Assembly (NCBI GenBank): GCA_900754145.1 | Contig: CAAEBW010000080.1 | Span: 1 to 5,849 of the forward strand | DNA length: 5,849 nt | Direction: 5' to 3' | From: Clostridia bacterium | GTDB taxonomy: Bacteria; Bacillota; Clostridia; Oscillospirales; Acutalibacteraceae | Shown here: positions 1 to 5,700 of the stretch, in pieces | Layout: each line of letters opens with the position of its first letter | How positions within the stretch are numbered: position 1 is the stretch's first letter | Notes under the pieces: generated by a model | What the model was told of the DNA's origin: nothing | Databases searched by the model: none | What the model saw: only the letters and a program-made list of their open reading frames with translations | Translations under genes and position numbers: made by a program

Positions 1-248
1 GCGATAAAGCCTAACTCGTTTTCGTCCCTTGCTGTTTTGCCGTGACCTAAATTATCGTAGCCGCAGCAGATATAACCGTGCTCGGCAAGGGCGGAAAAAA
101 TATGCGCGTAGCGCCCGATATATTCGCACATACCGTGAACAAGGTGAAAAATCCCTTTGATTTCGCCCTCGGGTATGTATATAAGCCCCTTAAGCGTGTG
201 AATATTATCGGTACTTTGCACCTCGATAGACTTAATCTCATAGGTCAT
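1..248 (-). CDS. Alpha/beta hydrolase, monoacylglycerol lipase-like (5' part only, runs off the window)
   Basis: The first 82 codons of a gene that continues beyond base 1. The start is the ATG at 248-246, preceded by GGAGGA with a 6-nt spacer, a strong ribosome binding site. Residues 31-47 (KGIFHLVHGMCEYIGRY) match the strand and oxyanion HG segment of the serine hydrolases of the Hydrolase_4/S33 group. Residues 63-72 (GYDNLGHGKT) match the GxDxxGHGxS loop of the same group. The nucleophile Ser (GxSxG) and the Asp/His of the triad would lie outside the window, so activity cannot be judged. No signal peptide is seen, so the product is probably cytoplasmic. It starts 20 nt after glpK stops, which suggests one operon. 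Inference: a lysophospholipase or monoglyceride lipase whose glycerol could be used by GlpK; another esterase or peptidase of this superfamily is possible. Confidence 0.8.
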   Translation of the reverse strand, partial: MTYEIKSIEVQSTDNIHTLKGLIYIPEGEIKGIFHLVHGMCEYIGRYAHIFSALAEHGYICCGYDNLGHGKTARDENELGFI

Positions 249-268
249 AGCTCTTCCTCCTCAGATTA

Positions 269-1756
269 TTATATACTAAAGGCTTCGGCGCTTTTAACCG
301 CGCGTTTCCAGCCGTCCGACAGTCTTTTTCGTTCTTCTTCGGTTATTTGGGGAGTAAAGACGGTTTTTTCGCAGTTAAGGCTCATAAGCTCGTCTGTACT
401 CTTCCAAAAACCGATAGCAAGACCTGCCAAATACGCCGCGCCCGCCGCAGTTGCCTCGATGCCCTTGGGACGTACGACCGAAAGCCCCGAAATATCCGCC
501 TGAAACTGCATTAAAAACCCGTTTGCCGCCGCGCCGCCGTCGGCTTTAAGGGAGCTTATATTCAGTCCCGTGTCCGCCCGCATTGCGGCGATTAAATCAT
601 CTGTCTGGTAGGCGATGGATTCTAACGCCGCCCTTATAATATGATTTTTGCCCGAGCCCCTTGTAAGTCCGCAGATTGTACCTCTGGCGTACATATCCCA
701 GTAGGGCGCGCCCAGTCCCGCAAAGGCGGGAACAATGTAAACCCACGCGCTGTCCTCAACCGAAAGGGCGGCTTTTTCGCTCTCCGCTGCGGTCTTGATA
801 AGCCCCATTTCATCTCTTAGCCACTGAATCACCGCGCCGCCGACAAACACGCTGCCCTCAAGTGCATAGCAGACCTTGCCCTTTTGGACAGAGGCGGCTA
901 TTGTAGTTATAAGTCCGTTTTGGCTTTCATATGCCTTATCGCCCGTGTTCATCAAGAGAAAACAGCCCGTGCCGTAGGTGTTTTTAACGTCGCCCGCCGA
1001 AAAGCATTTCTGCCCGAAGAGCGCCGCCTGCTGGTCGCCCGCTATTCCCGAAACGGGAATTTCCGCGCCTAAAATGTTGACAAAGCCGTATATTTCGCTG
1101 CTTGATTTGACCTCGGGCAGCATACAGCGGGGAATATCAAGCCTTTTAAGTAAGTTGTCGTCCCAGTCAAGTGTATGTATATTATAAAGCATCGTACGAG
1201 AGGCGTTGGTGCGGTCGGTGACGTGAATTTTGCCGCCTGACAGCTTCCAGATGAGCCAGGTATCCACCGTGCCGAAAAGCAGCTCGCCCCTTTGCGCCCT
1301 TTCCCGCGCACCCTCAATATTGTCGAGTATCCATTTTATTTTTGTGCCGCTGAAATAGGCGTCAATACAAAGCCCTGTAACGCTTTTAACGTATGGTTCA
1401 AGACCCTCTGCCTTTAGTCGCTCGCATAAATCGGCGGTGCGGCGGCATTGCCACACTATTGCGTTATAAATCGGCTCGCCCGTTATTTTATCCCAAATAA
1501 TTACGGTTTCGCGCTGATTGGTAACCCCTACAGCCGCGATTTGCGCGGGAGCTAAGCCTATTTGGGTTACAGCCTCTGTAACTGCGGAGTACTGGCTCGA
1601 AAAAATTTCCATAGGGTCGTGCTCCACAAACCCGGGTTTTGGATAAATTTGCGTAAACTCGCGCTGTGCTGATGAAACGGCGTTACCGTCCTTATCAAAA
1701 AGAACAGCGCGGGCGCTTGTCGTACCCTCGTCGAGGGCGAGAATATACTTTTTCAT
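269..1756 (-). CDS. glpK: Glycerol kinase
   Basis: ATP-dependent phosphorylation of glycerol to sn-glycerol 3-phosphate in the cytoplasm; FGGY sugar kinase family. The 495-aa product is the usual family length. Visible motifs: the N-terminal phosphate-binding segment DEGTTSARA (9-17), glycerol-site segments TNQRET (79-84) and WQCRRT (102-107), [12 protein letters not shown] (238-249) with the expected catalytic Asp241, the FGGY stretch at 347-367, and the nucleotide-binding [13 protein letters not shown] (405-417). The reading frame is open for 76 more codons upstream (to 1984), but family homology begins exactly at [17 protein letters not shown] lies just upstream of this ATG (1756-1754), so I chose it. 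Two regulatory features of characterised relatives look absent: the HFYG histidine phosphorylated by HPr in enterococci (here SEIYG, 220-224) and the GGKGGTR fructose-bisphosphate loop of the E. coli enzyme (here shortened to NILGAEIP). Confidence 0.96.
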   Translation of the reverse strand: MKKYILALDEGTTSARAVLFDKDGNAVSSAQREFTQIYPKPGFVEHDPMEIFSSQYSAVTEAVTQIGLAPAQIAAVGVTNQRETVIIWDKITGEPIYNAIVWQCRRTADLCERLKAEGLEPYVKSVTGLCIDAYFSGTKIKWILDNIEGARERAQRGELLFGTVDTWLIWKLSGGKIHVTDRTNASRTMLYNIHTLDWDDNLLKRLDIPRCMLPEVKSSSEIYGFVNILGAEIPVSGIAGDQQAALFGQKCFSAGDVKNTYGTGCFLLMNTGDKAYESQNGLITTIAASVQKGKVCYALEGSVFVGGAVIQWLRDEMGLIKTAAESEKAALSVEDSAWVYIVPAFAGLGAPYWDMYARGTICGLTRGSGKNHIIRAALESIAYQTDDLIAAMRADTGLNISSLKADGGAAANGFLMQFQADISGLSVVRPKGIEATAAGAAYLAGLAIGFWKSTDELMSLNCEKTVFTPQITEEERKRLSDGWKRAVKSAEAFSI

Positions 1757-1999
1757 TCCGGTTTTCCTTTTAGCCAAAGCATTTAAACTTGAATCAGATT
1801 TTGAAACAAGTATTTTATGCTGTGACTTTGTTAAAATACTCGTAAATCCGTTAGGATTTACTGCGTTTTTGCCTCGCACATCAAAAAATCCTTTATTTAC
1901 AAAATTCTGCGACCTTAAAGGTGCGGTTTTTTGTGTGGATTTTGGTGAAGCGGAGTCCATAAGGCTAACGCCTGTGGGCGACAATGAGCCAAAAGACGC
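1757..1999. other. alr-glpK intergenic region with adjacent hairpins
   Basis: A 243-bp gap between two same-strand genes. No rho-independent terminator or confident promoter is seen. The DNA holds two abutting perfect stems: AGTATTTTA (1809-1817) with TAAAATACT (1832-1840), and GTAAATCC (1842-1849) with GGATTTAC (1854-1861) around a GTTA loop. A smaller stem, AGGC (1962-1965) with GCCT (1970-1973), also has a GTTA loop when read on the minus strand. On the minus strand the region is open in the glpK frame for 76 codons, but the implied peptide shows no domain I recognise and precedes a well-placed glpK start. I take it as non-coding leader or repeat DNA rather than part of GlpK. Confidence 0.55.
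1809..1861. repeat. Double hairpin upstream of glpK
   Basis: Two perfect inverted repeats lie one base apart. The first has a 9-bp stem and a 14-nt loop (1809-1840). The second has an 8-bp stem and a GTTA tetraloop (1842-1861). They begin 53 nt upstream of the glpK start and on the minus strand would be part of its leader or of the alr-glpK transcript. There is no U-tract, so these are not classical terminators. A role in mRNA stability or attenuation is possible but not shown. Confidence 0.5.
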
Positions 2000-3166
2000 C
2001 TAAAAACCGCCCTTTAAGGCTGGTTCAGGTTTAAACGCTTTGGCTACCGTAATTCTCGGTACTCTTGGCGAAATTCCGCAGATGATTTCGTAATTAATAG
2101 TGCCGCACATATCGGCAAGCAGCTCTACAGGGAGAGTTTTACCGAAGAGGATAACCTCGTCGCCCTGCTTTACGTCCTCAATATCCGAAACGTCAACCGA
2201 CATCTGGTCCATACAGACCCTGCCGATTATATTTGCCCTTTTGCCGTTTATAAGCACATAGCCCTTGTTTGAAAGCAGTCGCGGATAGCCGTCGGCATAG
2301 CCCGCGGTAACGGTTGCGATTTTCATTTCCTTTTCCGCCGTGAAGGTTCTGCCGTAGCTTACGGTATCGCCCTTTTTAATGGTTTTGACCATCGACACCA
2401 CCGATTTCACGGTCATAACAGGAACAAAAGCTTCCTTAAGCTTTAAATCGCTTGACGGAGTAAGACCGTAGAGTATAATGCCCGGTCGGCACATATCAAA
2501 ATGCTTGTCATTATCAAGACAAAAGGCGGCGGAATTACAACAATGGCGGTATTTTGGTTTAAGACCCGCCTTCTCAAAGCGCTCGACAGCCGCGCAAAAG
2601 CGGGAATACTGCTTATCGGTAAAGCCGTCCTCGCTTGTTTCGGTGCGGTCGGAGACCGCAAAGTGGGTGAAAATTCCCTCAAAAATAAAGCCCTTTAGCC
2701 TTGCGGCGGTTACAGCGTCCTCAATTCCCGAAAGCCTTTCATCACGGCAGTCAAAGCCTAAACGGCTCATACCGGTATCAAGCTTTATATGCACCTTTAT
2801 TTTAACCCCGTCCGCACAGGCTCTTTCCGATAACGCAGCGGCGTATTCGGGGGAGTAAACGCATTGGGAAATATCGTTTAAATAAAGCTGTGCCGCCATA
2901 CTTACGGGAGTATATCCCAAAATTAAAATAGGTCGTGTTATCCCGCAGCCGCGAAGCGTAATTGCTTCTTCAATATTTGAAACGGCAAAGGCGTCCGCTC
3001 CGTGCTGTTCGAGTATGGGGGCGACAATTCGCGCCGAATGACCGTAGGCATCCGCCTTTACGACCGCCATAAGCTTAGCTGACGCGGCTTCCTTTCTAAT
3101 AATGTCAAAATTATGTACAAGGGCGTCGATATCAATCTCGGCCCAAGTTCTGTGCAGAAAATTCAA
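2000..3166 (-). CDS. alr: Alanine racemase (PLP-dependent)
   Basis: Interconverts L- and D-alanine for peptidoglycan synthesis; cytoplasmic fold-type III PLP enzyme. The 388-aa product has the normal length. The PLP lysine is Lys37 in VVKADAYGH. The lysine of HIKLDTGMSRLG (Lys128) matches the carbamylated residue of the Geobacillus enzyme. The catalytic tyrosine is Tyr271 in TVSYGRTF. GYADGYPR (289-296) and the CMDQ motif (Met319) are present, and the C-terminal beta domain is complete to the TAG stop. The frame can be extended to a GTG at 3178, but that GTG lies inside the only good Shine-Dalgarno sequence (AGGTGG). Starting at the TTG at 3166-3164 gives MNFLHRTWAEID, which lines up with the N-terminus of known Alr proteins, so I chose it; 3178 is the alternative. 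An extended -10 promoter lies just upstream. Confidence 0.95.
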   Translation of the reverse strand: MNFLHRTWAEIDIDALVHNFDIIRKEAASAKLMAVVKADAYGHSARIVAPILEQHGADAFAVSNIEEAITLRGCGITRPILILGYTPVSMAAQLYLNDISQCVYSPEYAAALSERACADGVKIKVHIKLDTGMSRLGFDCRDERLSGIEDAVTAARLKGFIFEGIFTHFAVSDRTETSEDGFTDKQYSRFCAAVERFEKAGLKPKYRHCCNSAAFCLDNDKHFDMCRPGIILYGLTPSSDLKLKEAFVPVMTVKSVVSMVKTIKKGDTVSYGRTFTAEKEMKIATVTAGYADGYPRLLSNKGYVLINGKRANIIGRVCMDQMSVDVSDIEDVKQGDEVILFGKTLPVELLADMCGTINYEIICGISPRVPRITVAKAFKPEPALKGGF

Positions 3167-3174
3167 AATTCGTT

Positions 3175-3180
3175 CCACCT
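3175..3180 (-). promoter_or_regulatory. alr ribosome binding site that decides the start
   Basis: AGGTGG on the minus strand lies 8 nt before the TTG at 3166 and overlaps the upstream GTG at 3178. This supports a TTG start for alr. Confidence 0.6.
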
Positions 3181-3194
3181 TGCAAGTAATATAT

Positions 3195-3363
3195 AAATAT
3201 TATATCATAAATCCAAAGGCGTTAGCCTTTGAAACGGCAAAGCCGTTGTCGCACCGCAGTGCGACGGATTTAATGATTCAATGTTTTTAAACGAAAACGC
3301 AAGTTTTCAAATGCCTTTGGCATTTCGGCGGCGTTCCACCGCCGTCGGTTTAAAGTTATTATA
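3195..3363. repeat. Twin-cloverleaf structured repeat, copy 1
   Basis: This matches 5510-5678 base for base without indels except for 6 substitutions. It folds as two modules. Module A (3208-3272): closing stem TAAATC/GATTTA around hairpins CAAAGGC-GTTA-GCCTTTG (3214-3231), AACGGC-AAA-GCCGTT (3233-3247) and a 7-bp stem with loop CGCA (3248-3265). Module B (3286-3354): closing stem TTTAAAC/GTTTAAA around GAAAAC-GCAA-GTTTTC (3293-3308), AAATGCC-TTT-GGCATTT (3309-3325) and CGGCGG/CCGCCG with a 7-nt loop (3326-3344). By my count 104 of 147 bases are paired. No ORF fits. It may be a structured leader or small RNA, or a REP/MITE-like repeat. On the minus strand it lies between two promoter-like sequences and leads into alr. 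I do not recognise it as a named family. Confidence 0.85.
3199..3207 (-). promoter_or_regulatory. Extended -10 promoter next to alr
   Basis: The minus strand reads TGATATAAT, a TGn extended -10 followed by an AT-rich stretch. Transcription would start near 3192, leaving a leader of about 26 nt before the TTG start of alr. No clear -35 is visible at the right distance, where the sequence is part of repeat hairpin 1; an extended -10 can work without one. The same sequence is part of the 16-mer that recurs at both prophage edges. Confidence 0.5.
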
Positions 3364-3372
3364 TCATAAATC
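3357..3372. other. Putative left attachment core (attL)
   Basis: TATTATATCATAAATC, identical to 5513-5528 and also to 3198-3213 at the outer end of repeat copy 1. It lies exactly where repeat copy 1 ends. Joining it to the right copy would restore two tandem repeat units. Inferred only from position and identity. Confidence 0.45.
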
Positions 3373-3386
3373 TGTTCAATTTTCAA
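3358..3386 (-). promoter_or_regulatory. Sigma-A-type promoter at the left edge of the prophage remnant
   Basis: On the minus strand TTGAAA (3386-3381) is followed by a 17-nt spacer and TATAAT (3363-3358), with TGA before it (extended -10). This is the best promoter match in the window. It points into repeat copy 1 and alr, with a predicted start near 3351. The -10 lies in the putative att core, while the -35 lies in phage-side DNA. The predicted start falls inside the closing stem of module B, so an RNA made from here would lack part of that stem. Confidence 0.6.
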
Positions 3387-3488
3387 GGGGTTGCAATCAT
3401 TGTGTTTTCAAGGTTTTGACCGAATTTGAACACCTTTGAAACCCTTGAAAATCGGTGTGGTTAGTATCTCATTAGTAACAGGTTAGCA
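3373..3488. other. Prophage-edge non-coding region with short nested repeats
   Basis: There is no gene between the left att core and the amidase stop. TTTTCAAGG occurs twice in direct orientation (3380-3388 and 3402-3410) and is followed by inverted versions CCTTTGAAA (3433-3441) and CCCTTGAAAA (3442-3451). Next to the amidase, GGTTAGTA (3459-3466), TTAGTAACAG (3472-3481) and GGTTAG (3481-3486) resemble the sequence just after the integrase. These could be integrase binding sites (core- and arm-type). The outer part also carries the -35 of the promoter at 3358-3386. Confidence 0.4.
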
Positions 3489-4466
3489 TCAAACTTTCTT
3501 TACAAAGTCAAGGGAAATCCAACCTGCACCGGACTTCAACTTGCCCCATTTGGTTGCACCCTGACCGGTGCTTTCATCAACAATGGTGTATGTACCTTTA
3601 TCCTTTATGCAACCGACCACGGCATAATTCGTTCCTGCACCCTTGCGGATATTCAAGGCAGATGCAGTGACCTTTGCAAGATAGGATTTGAAAGTTTCGG
3701 TCTTGGGTGCTTCCACCTTTGCACCGTCAACAGTCAAGAACTTGACATTGATGGGGCTGCAAATGGCATTCTTGCCATCCTGACTTTGGTCAATGACCGC
3801 CCTGTCACCCTTGACTTCTTTGACAATCCATTTCTTCTTTCTGACCCATGCCGGAACCTTCTTCTTTCCGTCATAATAGGTTGCAGAATCAGAATTGATG
3901 GAAACCACATCACCCTTCTTGATTGCAGAAGTGGTTGCCGGGGTTTCAACCTTGGGTTCATCAGCACCAAGTCTTTTGTTGACTTCGGCAGCAATTTCAC
4001 CATGTCTGTCATAAAGGTATTTACCCGGACAGGACTTGTTTGCATAGTCCCTGTGAACCGTCATGTTGCATCCGTTTTTGTGGTTTACTCTGTCAGTCTT
4101 ATTGGTTGACCAAACCAACTTCTTGATGCCATTTCTTTTGCAGATGTCAGTTACAAGGTCAAGCAAAGCTGCAAACACATTGTCCCTGACTGCATAAGGT
4201 TCAGTTGTGTCACTTGCAACTTCAATGGTGATGGCTCTGTGGTCATTGGCTGCGGAAGAAGTACACCAAGAACGGTTCTTTTCTTCAACATACATTCCAA
4301 TTCTACCATCAACACCTACACCATAGTTGGAAGATGCCTGTCTTGAAGTAGGTGCAAAGATGTTTCCAAGGGTTTCAACCGAACACTGACCCACCACACA
4401 GTGGATGGTGATGGTGTCAATTGCGTGATTTCTCTGTCCTGAATGGTTAGGACTTAACTTGGTATA
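3489..4466 (-). pseudogene. Phage N-acetylmuramoyl-L-alanine amidase (endolysin), start codon lost
   Basis: A peptidoglycan hydrolase that cuts the MurNAc-L-Ala bond; in phages it lyses the host. Homologous codons run without a stop from 4466 (YTKLSPNHSGQRNH...) to the TGA at 3489-3491. A TGA at 4469-4467 stands immediately upstream, and no ATG, GTG or TTG occurs in frame before the GTG at 4397. A product from that GTG (302 aa) would miss the His of ITIHC (codon at 4403-4401), the first expected zinc ligand of Amidase_2 enzymes. The other expected ligands remain: His115 in MTVHRDY and Cys123 in KSCPG. The catalytic domain spans about 1-145. A KKGD...W linker or SH3-like segment follows at about 158-224, and a bacterial SH3 cell-wall-binding domain at about 238-302. 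The gene is probably inactive, truncated by the deletion that joined it to the integrase; identification of the family is firm. Confidence 0.8.
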
Positions 4467-4475
4467 TCAGGCAAC
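4455..4475. other. Deletion junction between amidase and integrase
   Basis: Amidase-type codons read leftward up to 4466, and integrase-type codons read rightward from about 4461-4470. Each frame meets a stop where the other gene's sequence takes over: TGA at 4469-4467 on the minus strand and TAA at 4455-4457 on the plus strand. The two 5' ends therefore share this short stretch with no intergenic DNA. This is the expected trace of one large internal deletion. Confidence 0.6.
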
Positions 4476-4538
4476 AGAAGAAAACCATTCTGTGCAAGAA
4501 AAACATCAGGATGGAATGACAAAGGTCATCCAATATAC

Positions 4539-5441
4539 TTGGTCATTGGGTATTATGCGGAAAGACAAGATGCAATGATTGCACTTGCAGAGTATAACAG
4601 AAACCCATTTGACATTGACCTTGCAAAGATAACAATGAAGGAACTGTTTGAAAAGTGGTCTGCAAGGGATTTTCAGAAGATGTCAAAGTCATCTGCATCC
4701 AGTCACAAATCTGCATTCAGACACTGTGAAGGTCTGCACAATCTTCCATACAAAAACATCAAAGCATACCAAATGCAAGAAGTCATTGACAACTGCGGAT
4801 GTGGTTATTCAACCCAAGGTGCAATCAAGAACCTATTTGGTCAACTGGACAAGTTTGCAATGGAATTGGATGTCATCACCAAAATGAATTCAGCATTGAT
4901 TTCTGCTGCCCCAATTCCACCATCTTCAAAACTTCCTTTCAGTGAAGATGAAGTTCAAGCGGTTTGGAACATCAGCAGTCAGGAATGGGTTGACACTGTT
5001 CTGTTCCTTTTATATACAGGATTCAGAATCAGTGAAATGCTGACCCTTGAATCAGACAATGTTGACCTTGAACAGATGACCATGAAAGGCGGTATCAAGA
5101 CCAAAGCAGGAAAAGACCGTCTTGTCCCAATTCACCCAAGGATTGAAAACTTTGTCAGGAAACACAAAGCAGAAGGACACAAATATCTGTTCACATACAA
5201 TGGAAAGAAGATGTCAGCTTCACAATATTATATATTTTGGAATGCCATCATGGAACAGTTGTCAATGTCCCATACACCGCATGAATGCAGACACACATTC
5301 CGGTCAAGATTGGATTCAGCAGGTGCAAACAAGGTCTGTATTGATTTGATGATGGGACACAAATCACTTGATGTTGGTGAAAGGGTTTACACCCACAAAA
5401 CCATTGAAGAATTGCAGTCCACAATAATTTTATTGAATTGA
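4539..5441 (+). CDS. Tyrosine site-specific integrase, 5'-truncated, probably a pseudogene
   Basis: A phage-type tyrosine recombinase that would catalyse integration and excision at att sites. From the TTG at 4539 it gives 300 aa. Homologous codons continue upstream to about 4458 (GNRRKPFCARKTSGWND), part of the N-terminal arm-binding domain, but a TAA at 4455-4457 blocks the frame and no ATG/GTG start exists. The TTG has only a distant AAAGG before it. Residues 25-110 form the core-binding (SAM-like) domain and about 131-295 the catalytic domain. The full active-site set is visible: Arg163 (TGFRISE), a Lys in KTKAG (187 or 189), His248 and Arg251 (HECRHTF), His274 (MMGHKS) and Tyr284 (RVYTH). 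The catalytic domain thus looks intact, while the missing N-terminus and start argue against proper expression. It ends 26 nt before a terminator and about 70 nt before the putative attR, typical for int. Confidence 0.82.
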   Translation: MVIGYYAERQDAMIALAEYNRNPFDIDLAKITMKELFEKWSARDFQKMSKSSASSHKSAFRHCEGLHNLPYKNIKAYQMQEVIDNCGCGYSTQGAIKNLFGQLDKFAMELDVITKMNSALISAAPIPPSSKLPFSEDEVQAVWNISSQEWVDTVLFLLYTGFRISEMLTLESDNVDLEQMTMKGGIKTKAGKDRLVPIHPRIENFVRKHKAEGHKYLFTYNGKKMSASQYYIFWNAIMEQLSMSHTPHECRHTFRSRLDSAGANKVCIDLMMGHKSLDVGERVYTHKTIEELQSTIILLN

Positions 5442-5449
5442 ACAAGTAT

Positions 5450-5463
5450 CAGGTTAGTAACAG
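5450..5463. other. Possible integrase arm-type site
   Basis: CAGGTTAGTAACAG, just after the integrase stop. Its parts recur at the other end of the element beside the amidase: TTAGTAACAG at 3472-3481 and CAGGTTAG at 3479-3486. Matching short repeats on both sides of an att core are expected for arm sites of tyrosine recombinases, but no binding data exist. Confidence 0.3.
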
Positions 5464-5466
5464 AAA

Positions 5467-5508
5467 AACCCCCAAACCCTTGAAAAATAAGGGTTTGGGG
5501 GTTCTTTT
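5467..5508. terminator. Bidirectional rho-independent terminator after the integrase
   Basis: A perfect 15-bp stem, AACCCCCAAACCCTT (5467-5481) with AAGGGTTTGGGGGTT (5489-5503), around a 7-nt loop GAAAAAT. On the plus strand it is followed by CTTTT, ending integrase transcription. On the minus strand it is followed by TTTCTG directly after the terminal TT of the stem, so it should also stop transcription coming from the CmpB-type gene and repeat copy 2 towards alr. Confidence 0.9.
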
Positions 5509-5509
5509 G

Positions 5510-5678
5510 AAATATTATATCATAAATCCAAAGGCATTAGCCTTTGAAACGGCAAAGCCGTTGCCGCACCGCAGTGCGGCAGATTTAGTGATTCAATGTT
5601 TTTAAACGAAAACGCAAGTTTTCAAATGCCTGTGGCATTTCGGCGGCGTTCCACCGCCGTCGGTTTAAAGTTATTATA
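5510..5678. repeat. Twin-cloverleaf structured repeat, copy 2
   Basis: The direct repeat of 3195-3363, offset 2315 bases. The six differences (copy 1 to copy 2) are G3221A in the loop of hairpin 1, T3249C with A3264G as a compensated pair in hairpin 3, G3266A at an unpaired junction base, A3273G in the spacer between modules, and T3317G in the loop of hairpin 5. All stems are kept. The outer end abuts the CmpB-type gene, whose stop is at 5683; the inner end carries the putative attR. Confidence 0.85.
5513..5528. other. Putative right attachment core (attR)
   Basis: TATTATATCATAAATC, identical to 3357-3372. It lies just past the integrase terminator and coincides with the beginning of repeat copy 2. 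Confidence 0.45.
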
Positions 5679-5700
5679 CCACTTATTTCAGTTTTTTCAA
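5673..5700 (-). promoter_or_regulatory. Promoter entering repeat copy 2, overlapping the end of the CmpB-type gene
   Basis: On the minus strand TTGAAA (5700-5695) and TATAAT (5678-5673) are separated by 16 nt, with TGG before the -10 (extended -10). The -35 lies in the last codons of the upstream gene. It faces repeat copy 2 and, before the prophage insertion, probably alr. Today the terminator at 5467-5508 would stop its transcript. Confidence 0.5.

Larger units (their letters stand above)
3357..5528. mobile_element. Prophage remnant with most of its interior deleted
   Basis: About 2.2 kb between two copies of TATTATATCATAAATC. It contains only an outward-facing phage amidase on the left and an outward-facing tyrosine integrase on the right, the usual terminal genes of a Firmicute siphovirus prophage. 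All replication, head, tail and holin genes are missing, and the two genes meet head to head with both 5' ends damaged. Alanine codons are mostly GCA here, while host alr and glpK prefer GCC/GCG, supporting foreign origin. No capsid or terminase gene is present to prove phage ancestry; a small integrative element is the main alternative. Confidence 0.7.

Noticed and set aside
78..503. Plus-strand ORF of 141 codons
   Set aside because: It lies antisense to the start of the hydrolase gene and the end of glpK, crosses their junction and has no recognisable motif.
1757..1984. N-terminal extension of glycerol kinase (76 codons) as part of the protein
   Set aside because: Family homology begins exactly at the internal ATG (1756), which has its own AAAGGA site. 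The extension has no recognisable domain and contains inverted repeats.
2478..2858. Plus-strand ORF of 126 codons
   Set aside because: Antisense shadow of alr, whose motifs are clear on the minus strand.
3208..3354. tRNA genes, because the modules look like cloverleaves
   Set aside because: There is no TTCRA-type T loop, no 7-nt anticodon loop on a 5-bp stem, no D-loop signature and no CCA end; stem and loop sizes do not fit.
3439..5486. AAACCCTTGAAAA (3439-3451, 5474-5486) as the att core
   Set aside because: The right copy lies inside a perfect 15-bp terminator stem. If it were the crossover, the two arms of that stem would come from phage and host separately and match by chance. The 16-mer at 3357/5513 explains the layout better.
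3195..5678. CRISPR array
   Set aside because: There are only two long copies 2.3 kb apart, with no regular short repeats and spacers and no cas genes.
3195..5678. Composite transposon bounded by the 169-bp repeats
   Set aside because: The repeats encode no transposase and have no clear terminal inverted repeats, and the interior carries a tyrosine integrase and a phage lysin rather than transposon cargo.
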